DNA of 42,941 nucleotides from Acidobacteriota bacterium (GTDB lineage: Bacteria; Acidobacteriota; Vicinamibacteria; Fen-336). This document shows, in pieces, positions 38,022-42,941 of the stretch. The translations under genes were made by a program, and so were the position numbers. Each line of letters opens with the position of its first letter. The first letter of the stretch is position 1. The stretch spans positions 1 to 42,941 of the forward strand of contig QHVM01000020.1 of the NCBI GenBank assembly GCA_003223555.1, in the 5' to 3' direction. Below the pieces are notes generated by a model. The model saw only the letters and a list, made by a program, of their open reading frames with translations, was not told the origin of the DNA and ran no database searches.

Positions 38022-39235
38022 GGTGGATCCCCGAGGAGCCCTGGCTCCGCAACCAGTACGTGATGGTGGCCACGGTGTTCGTGGTCTACACCGGCTTCGC
38101 GTTCGTGCTGCCCTTCCTCCCCCTTTACGTGCGCAAGCTGGGCGTCCAGGGCGACGAGGCCAGCGCCCTCTGGGCAGGCGTGCTGGTCGGGGTGGCGCCG
38201 CTCATCGCCGGCCTCATGGCTCCGGTCTGGGGCCGGCTCGCCGACCGCCACGGCCAGAAGCGCATGGCGCTGCGCGCCCTGGTCTCCTACGTGTTCCTGC
38301 TCGGCTTGTCGGCCGCCGCCACCCGCGTCGAGCACCTGCTCGTGCTGCGCATGGGGGTGGGCTTCTTCGGGGGCATCGGCCCTCTCGGCCTGGCCATGGC
38401 CACGTCGCTGGCCCCGCGCGACCAGACGGGGCGCGCGGTGGGCCAGGTGCAGGCGGCGCAGATCCTGGCCGCCGCGGTGGGTCCCCTCGCCGGCGGGTTC
38501 CTGGCCGACACCATCGGCATCCGCTGGACGTTCGTGGTAACGGCCGCGCTCTGCGCCGGCGCGTCGTGGCTGGTCGCGCGCTATTACCGCGAGGGAGGCG
38601 GCGCCGCTCGTCCCACGGAAGGCCTGACCGGTTCGACGGCCACCCTCCTGCGGCAGCGCGGCATCGCCGCCCTGCTGGTCGTGCTGTTCCTGGTGAACTT
38701 CGTGGGCCGCTCGTTCACGCCCATCCTTCCCTTTCACCTCCAGCGGCTGGCCGTGCCGGCGGCGAGCCTCGGCCTCGCCACCGGCGTGCTCATCTCCGCC
38801 TACTCGGTGGCGGCCGCGGTGTCTTCGACGATGCTCGGCAAGGCCACGCAGCATTTCTCGCCCCGCGGCCTGCTGGCGGCGAGCCTGGCCGCGGGCGCGG
38901 TGACCGTCCTGCCGATGGCGCTCATCGCCGGCTTCGCGCCCTTCGTGGTGCTGGCCGCGCTGCTGGGCCTCGCCTCCGGGGGCGCCCTGACGCTGTGCTA
39001 CACGATCGGCGGGCTCATGGTTCCCTCCGAGCAGCGCGCCACCGCCTTCGGGTTCTTCTCCGGGGCGGCGTTGTTCGGCGGCGCCATCTCCCCGACCGTG
39101 GCCGGCCTGCTCGCCCACTGGGACCTGCGGGGCATCTACTACCTCGACGCGGCCCTCTTCCTGCTCCTGACCGCCGCCCTGCTCGCGGGCAGCGTCGCGC
39201 GCTCCCCGGCGCCATCGCACGCGGGCGATGCTTGA
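38018..39235 (+). CDS. Major facilitator superfamily transporter
   Basis: 405 residues, twelve predicted membrane helices in two halves. The loop after helix 2 reads GRLADRHGQKRM, the MFS signature motif A. RDQTGRAVGQVQAAQILAAAVGPLAGGFLAD is typical of drug/sugar efflux members, and a similar loop starts the second half (MVPSEQRATAFGFFSGA). The start at 38018 was chosen for the ATGA overlap with acpS and the onset of the first helix (LRNQYVMVATVFVVYTGFAF). It is probably an exporter with unknown substrate. Confidence 0.9.
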   Translation: MRWIPEEPWLRNQYVMVATVFVVYTGFAFVLPFLPLYVRKLGVQGDEASALWAGVLVGVAPLIAGLMAPVWGRLADRHGQKRMALRALVSYVFLLGLSAAATRVEHLLVLRMGVGFFGGIGPLGLAMATSLAPRDQTGRAVGQVQAAQILAAAVGPLAGGFLADTIGIRWTFVVTAALCAGASWLVARYYREGGGAARPTEGLTGSTATLLRQRGIAALLVVLFLVNFVGRSFTPILPFHLQRLAVPAASLGLATGVLISAYSVAAAVSSTMLGKATQHFSPRGLLAASLAAGAVTVLPMALIAGFAPFVVLAALLGLASGGALTLCYTIGGLMVPSEQRATAFGFFSGAALFGGAISPTVAGLLAHWDLRGIYYLDAALFLLLTAALLAGSVARSPAPSHAGDA

Positions 39236-39302
39236 GCTAGCATGGATCCGGCGACGGGCACGCGCGGGTCGACGTCGCGCCGCGTGCGAACTTGAATTGT
39301 CG

Positions 39303-39605
39303 ATGAAACTCTGCCACCACTGCGGCCACGAGGTGCAGCTCCTCTCCGGCATCCAGCGGACCGATGGTTGCCGCTCCTGCCACTCCGACCTGAAGTGCTG
39401 CCTCAACTGCCGGTTCTTCGATCCCGGGATGAACAACCAGTGCCGGGAGCCGCAGGCGGAGTGGGTGACCGAGAAGGCCAAGGCGAACTTCTGCGAGTTC
39501 TTCGAGTTCCTCGAAGTGGCGGGAGGGCCTCCGGGCTTCGGCGGAGCCGGCTCGGACAAGGACCGCGCCCGGGCCACCTTCGACAGCCTGTTCAGGAAGC
39601 GGTAG
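39303..39605 (+). CDS. Small zinc-ribbon-like protein
   Basis: 100 residues from ATG 39303; a longer frame from 39228 overlaps the MFS end but adds only Arg-rich text. Cysteine pairs are CHHCGHE, DGCRSCHSDLKCCLNCRFF, NQCREPQAEWV and NFCEFF, giving one or two zinc sites. Proteins with CCLNCRFxDPGxxNxCREPQAE are widespread in delta-proteobacteria and acidobacteria and remain uncharacterised. The C-terminus (DRARATFDSLFRKR) is amphipathic. No Shine-Dalgarno precedes the ATG. Confidence 0.8.
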   Translation: MKLCHHCGHEVQLLSGIQRTDGCRSCHSDLKCCLNCRFFDPGMNNQCREPQAEWVTEKAKANFCEFFEFLEVAGGPPGFGGAGSDKDRARATFDSLFRKR

Positions 39606-39616
39606 CTACTTGTCGG

Positions 39617-39640
39617 GCGCGCGGTCTTCACTCCGCGCGC
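39617..39640 (+). terminator. GC-rich hairpin after the zinc-ribbon gene
   Basis: GCGCGCGG-TCTTCACT-CCGCGCGC is a perfect 8-bp stem 12 bp past the stop codon. No T-run follows. It is the probable end structure of the acpS-MFS-zinc-ribbon unit. Confidence 0.45.
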
Positions 39641-39649
39641 TCCGTCCTG

Positions 39650-39698
39650 ATCAACCGCGCCGTCTCACGACGTCGCGGTTGATATCGGATCCATCAAC
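39650..39698. repeat. Competing inverted repeats in the convergent intergenic region
   Basis: ATCAACCGCG (39650-39659) pairs perfectly with CGCGGTTGAT (39674-39683). The GTTGAT of the second arm can instead pair with ATCAAC at 39693-39698. The loop holds CGT-CTC-ACG. The 194-bp region 39606-39799 has no gene and lies between convergent units. Confidence 0.5.
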
Positions 39699-39757
39699 GA
39701 GTCGCGCGCTCCGGAAGACGCGCGCGCCATTCGTTGTTCGATGTCTCTCCGTTGGTT

Positions 39758-39774
39758 CTCTGCGGTCTGTGCGG
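39758..39774. repeat. Half copy of the CTCTGCGG intergenic element
   Basis: CTCTGCGGTCTGTGCGG resembles the right arm of the element at 13455-13470 (CTCTGCGG....TGCGG). Again it lies just past a gene end, upstream of the stop of the EEP hydrolase gene. Confidence 0.4.
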
Positions 39775-39799
39775 CCTTCGCGTTGAGAGGCCATTGGCG

Positions 39800-40561
39800 C
39801 TACGTGCCAGCCTTCTCCGGCATCGGCCTCAGTCCTTTTTGGGCAAAACGAAAATCGGCGATGAGCGGGAGGTGGTCCGACGCGACCAGGGCGGCGCGGG
39901 TCCGGTGGAGCGCCAGGCCCTCGAGCTCCAGCGAGTCGTCGTGATAGATGTGGTCCAGGTGCAGCAGGGGCAACACGCCCGGGTAGGTGCGTGACCGCCG
40001 CAGGTGCTTGCGGATGTCGACGCTGCGCAGGTGCGAGCCCAGCAGGTGGGTGGTGAGGCCGGGCGCCCACTCGTTGAAGTCCCCGAGCATGATCCGCGGG
40101 CCGGTGAGTTGCTCGTTGCGCAGGATCTCCATGTCGGTCAGCCGGCGGCCCTGGTGGCGCCGCTCCAGGTAGTCGGTGCCGAGATGGACGTTGAAGACGT
40201 GGACGACCGCGCCCCCCACGTCGACGTCGATGTGCAGGCAGCCCCGCCGCTCGAAGCCTTCGACGCTCAGGTCGTAGTTCTTCACCGCACGCATGGGGAA
40301 GCGGGAAAGGACCACGTTTCCGTAGGCCGCTCCCCGCAGCTTGCGGTTCTCCCCCAGGCAGTACTGGAGGCCCATCTCGTCGGCGATGTAGCGCGCCTGG
40401 TGCTTCTCGCTCGCGGATCCGTCCCGGGACACGACCTCCTGGAGGGCGATGATGTCCGCCTTGACCTCCTGCAGCACGCCTACGATGCGGGCGGGCCGGG
40501 TGCGGCCGTCGAGCCCGCGGCAGCGGTGGACGTTGTAGGTGACGACGCGGACCCGGTCCAC
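39800..40561 (-). CDS. Endonuclease/exonuclease/phosphatase-family hydrolase (YbhP-like)
   Basis: 253 residues, GTG start two bases after the PLD gene stop. EEP motifs: VRVVTYNVHRCRGLDG (Asn), DIIALQEV (Glu metal ligand), VHVFNVHLG, MLGDFNEW (Asp/Asn catalytic) and ASDHLPLIADF (final Asp-His). The length and motifs fit a small soluble phosphodiesterase. In E. coli ybhP lies beside clsB, and the same pairing is seen here, so a role linked to phospholipid metabolism is a fair inference. Confidence 0.87.
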   Translation of the reverse strand: MDRVRVVTYNVHRCRGLDGRTRPARIVGVLQEVKADIIALQEVVSRDGSASEKHQARYIADEMGLQYCLGENRKLRGAAYGNVVLSRFPMRAVKNYDLSVEGFERRGCLHIDVDVGGAVVHVFNVHLGTDYLERRHQGRRLTDMEILRNEQLTGPRIMLGDFNEWAPGLTTHLLGSHLRSVDIRKHLRRSRTYPGVLPLLHLDHIYHDDSLELEGLALHRTRAALVASDHLPLIADFRFAQKGLRPMPEKAGT

Positions 40562-40563
40562 GC

Positions 40564-41853
40564 CTACTGCTGCCGTTCCAGCAGCCAGCCCAGCAGCTCG
40601 TGGCCGCGCTCGACGAGGGGCCGGCGCCGCCAGCTCTTGTAGCTCACGCGCCGGCTGTCGGCCACGTCCCGCGCGAAGTCCGCCTCCAGCCGCGCGCCCA
40701 GCTCGGGGTCGTAGGCGGCGAGGTTCACCTCGTCGTTCAGGCCGAAGGAGCGATGGTCGAAGTTCGTGGAGCCCACGACGCTCCACGTCCCGTCCACGAT
40801 CATGACCTTGGCGTGCATCATCGTCGGCTGGTACTCGTAGATCGCCGCCCCGGCCCGGAGGAGCTGGCCGTACAGGCGCCGGCTGGAACGCCGGGTCAGG
40901 AGGTGGTCGACGTGCCGGCCGGGAGTGATGATCGACACCTGCACTCCACGCTCGCGGATCGCCCGGACCACCTCCAGCCGGGCGCTGCGGTCGGGCAGGA
41001 AGTAGGGAGTCGTGATGTGAATGGACTTCTGGGCCGCCGCGAGCAGGGTCTGGTAGAGCATCCGGTTGCGCGTCGAGCGACCGGCGGTCGGGGAGCTGCC
41101 AACGATCATCGCCCGGCTGGAGCCCTTCGCCTCGCCGCAGGGAAAGTAGCGGCTGTCGAAGAGGATCCTCCCCGACGACTCCAGCCAGTTCTCGGCGAAG
41201 ACCGACTGCATCTCGCGCACCAGCTCGCCCTCCACCCGGAACATGGTGTCCCGCCAGCGGCGCTGCCGCTTCCGGGGGCCGCGCTTCTTCAGCCAGTGGT
41301 CGGCGAAGCCCGCCCCGCCGAGGAACCCCACGCGGCCGTCGATGATGAGCAGCTCGCGGTGGGTGCGGTTGTTGATGCGGGGCAGGTTGTACCAGCGGAT
41401 CGGATGGTAGAACTCGATGTGGCCGCCGGCGGCGATGAGCGGCGCCAGATAGCGGCGGGTCGTGAGGAAGCAGCCGACGGCATCCAGGACGACGCGCACC
41501 GCGACGCCCGCCCGCGCCCGCTCGGCCATCGCGGCCAGGAACCGGCGGGTCACCTCGCCCCGCTGGAAGATGTACGCCTCCAGGTGGACGCTGTCGCGGG
41601 CGGTGCGGATCGCTTCCAGCTCCGCCTCGTAGAAGACATCGCCGTTGGTGAGGACCTCGATGCGGGAGCCGCAGTGAAGGCTGGCTCCCGCCAGCGCGCT
41701 GAGGGTCAGGCGGAACGCCTCGGCGTCCAGAGGATCCGCGGGCGGCCGACCCACCCGGTAGGGGAGGCCGCGCTCGAAGAGCGCGAAGTAGAGCATGAGA
41801 AGCAGGAACGCGATCGCGAGCCACTGCAGGGCGATGAACGCCGCCGACCCCAT
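40564..41853 (-). CDS. clsB: Phospholipase-D/cardiolipin synthase-like protein (ClsB-type)
   Basis: 429 residues. One N-terminal membrane segment (AFIALQWLAIAFLLLMLYFAL) precedes two PLD domains. The second HKD motif is intact (MMHAKVMIVDGTWSVVGSTNFDHRS). The first reads RTHRELLIIDGRVGFLGG, with Glu where the catalytic Lys is expected. Cardiolipin synthases join two phosphatidyl groups; ClsB uses phosphatidylethanolamine as donor. The Lys change could alter or reduce activity, or mark a subfamily. It is followed at once by the EEP hydrolase gene. Confidence 0.85.
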   Translation of the reverse strand: MGSAAFIALQWLAIAFLLLMLYFALFERGLPYRVGRPPADPLDAEAFRLTLSALAGASLHCGSRIEVLTNGDVFYEAELEAIRTARDSVHLEAYIFQRGEVTRRFLAAMAERARAGVAVRVVLDAVGCFLTTRRYLAPLIAAGGHIEFYHPIRWYNLPRINNRTHRELLIIDGRVGFLGGAGFADHWLKKRGPRKRQRRWRDTMFRVEGELVREMQSVFAENWLESSGRILFDSRYFPCGEAKGSSRAMIVGSSPTAGRSTRNRMLYQTLLAAAQKSIHITTPYFLPDRSARLEVVRAIRERGVQVSIITPGRHVDHLLTRRSSRRLYGQLLRAGAAIYEYQPTMMHAKVMIVDGTWSVVGSTNFDHRSFGLNDEVNLAAYDPELGARLEADFARDVADSRRVSYKSWRRRPLVERGHELLGWLLERQQ

Positions 41854-41885
41854 GAATTTAGGTTAGGTTGCGTTCGGCGCCGCCG

Positions 41886-42941
41886 TCAAATGGTCGGCGC
41901 GAAAGACGAGGCGGCGGGGGGCAGGCCGGATGCGAGAGCGGCCCGGTTGCGTCCGGCCTGCTTGGCGGCGTAGAGGGCGCGGTCGGCGGCCGTCAGCAGG
42001 GCCTCCTGGTCCTTCCCGTCATCGGGCCAGACCGCCGCGCCCAGGCTGACCGTGACCGAGAGCCGCGCGCCTTCGAAGACGAGCTGGGCCTTCTCGACGG
42101 CCTCGCGCACGCGCTCGGCCAGCCGCACCGCCCCTCCCTCGCCGGTCCCGGGCAGGATGATCGCGAACTCCTCGCCGCCGAACCGCGCGGCCTGGTCGCC
42201 CCGGCGCAGGTGCTGCTCGACGACGCGCGCCGTGTGGCGGAGCACGGCGTCCCCGGCGGGATGGCCGAAGGTGTCGTTGAGCTTCTTGAAGTGGTCGATG
42301 TCGAGGAGCACCAGGGCCAGCCGGCCGTGCTGCCGGTCCTCCCGGCCGAAGGCGCGCCGGAGCTCGTCGTCGAAGGCCCGCCGGTTGTAGAGCCCGGTGA
42401 GACCGTCCCGCATGGCCAAGTCCTTGATGCGGTCCTTCATCTGGATGGTCGAGAGCGCGGCCGCCGCCTGATTGGCGAGCACGCCGAGGACACGGCTCGC
42501 CGCCGCGTCGAACGCGCCGCGACGGCCCATGAGCATGAGCGCGCCCAGGGTGCGGGTGCTCGCCTTCAGGGGAACGGCCAGGAGCGATTCGGCGCGGCTC
42601 GACGCTTCGTCGAGGACGAGGATCGGCATGCGGTCCTGGTGACCCGCGACGTTGTCGAGAAGGCAGGGGTCTTCGCCGCTGCGCAGCACCCACGCGGCCC
42701 AGGTGCGCTCGGTGATGGCCACCTCGCGGCCCTCGAACTCCCTCGCCCAGCCGTGGGCCTCCTCCACCACGTAACGTGTCTCCGCTTCGTCCTCCATCAC
42801 TACCGCGGCCGCTTCCAGCGGCACGAGCTGGCGAGCGGAGCGGATCAGCAGCCGGCGCACCTCGTCGCGCTCGGTGAGCGCGGCCAGGTCGCGCGACACG
42901 ACGTAGACGGCCTTGAACTCCTGGCCCAGCTCCTCTCGGCT
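41886..42941 (-). CDS. GAF-GGDEF diguanylate cyclase, N-terminus cut by window edge
   Basis: The last 351 residues are visible; the frame stays open to the right edge, where it reads SREELGQEFKAVYVVSRDLA. A GAF domain (about 15-165 of the visible part) is followed by a GGDEF domain that begins RDGLTGLYNRRAFDDELRRA. The active site is RFGGEEF, and the inhibitory RxxD site (RRGD) is five residues upstream, so it should be an active, product-inhibited cyclase. DIDHFKKLNDTFGHPAGD carries the metal Asp. It would raise c-di-GMP, opposing the EAL protein at 5793-7535. Confidence 0.92.
   Translation of the reverse strand, partial: SREELGQEFKAVYVVSRDLAALTERDEVRRLLIRSARQLVPLEAAAVVMEDEAETRYVVEEAHGWAREFEGREVAITERTWAAWVLRSGEDPCLLDNVAGHQDRMPILVLDEASSRAESLLAVPLKASTRTLGALMLMGRRGAFDAAASRVLGVLANQAAAALSTIQMKDRIKDLAMRDGLTGLYNRRAFDDELRRAFGREDRQHGRLALVLLDIDHFKKLNDTFGHPAGDAVLRHTARVVEQHLRRGDQAARFGGEEFAIILPGTGEGGAVRLAERVREAVEKAQLVFEGARLSVTVSLGAAVWPDDGKDQEALLTAADRALYAAKQAGRNRAALASGLPPAASSFAPTI

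Overview
The window is a GC-rich, densely coded bacterial chromosome segment. Several traits fit a member of the Acidobacteriota: a TonB-dependent outer-membrane receptor with an N-terminal carboxypeptidase-regulatory domain, a soluble Ser/Thr kinase with TPR-like repeats, a phosphodiesterase fused to TPRs, a PaoABC/xanthine-dehydrogenase-type oxidoreductase with a Tat signal, many 4-bp ATGA/GTGA gene overlaps, and both GTG and TTG starts. This placement is inferred from gene content; no rRNA is present to settle it.

Left edge (1-2990): the end of a probable integrated element. An OLD-family ATPase/TOPRIM nuclease (cut by the window edge) reads leftward. A coupled excisionase-like HTH gene and a tyrosine integrase read rightward toward the 3' end of tRNA-Asp. 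tRNA-Asp and tRNA-Val form a small leftward cluster behind rfbD.

3200-9600: leftward housekeeping and signalling genes: pcnB, a pterin-carbinolamine dehydratase, rfbD, a PAS-GGDEF-EAL protein with a degenerate GGDEF motif and a strongly folded leader, and a coupled PilZ / CBS-pair / tRNA-methyltransferase / small unknown protein operon.

9600-15950: a rightward FHA-TM-TIG protein, broken by a one-base frameshift in this sequence, coupled to a NamZ (DUF1343) muramidase; then a convergent Lrp-EamA exporter pair with a probable 58-residue upstream ORF; then a CGNR zinc-finger regulator.

16000-26100: a three-subunit molybdenum hydroxylase (2Fe-2S with Tat signal, Mo-binding, FAD) followed by a small Cys-rich protein; a 963-residue TonB receptor ending at a strong terminator; and a phosphodiesterase-TPR plus TPR pair.

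26100-29900 (leftward): pncB, ccdA, a TlpA/ResA thioredoxin and mrp, tightly packed. 29900-35260 (rightward): a membrane PAS-GAF-GAF histidine kinase coupled to a secreted M1-type metallopeptidase. 35260-37560 (leftward): a secreted coiled-coil protein and the Ser/Thr kinase. 37640-39605 (rightward): acpS, apparently initiated at CTG, an MFS transporter and a zinc-ribbon protein. 39800-42941 (leftward): a diguanylate cyclase running off the right edge, a ClsB-like PLD protein and a YbhP-like EEP hydrolase.

A recurring feature is a TATAAT-like hexamer only 6-14 nt upstream of a start codon lacking a Shine-Dalgarno sequence, which suggests frequent leaderless transcription. No CRISPR array, rRNA or insertion sequence was seen.
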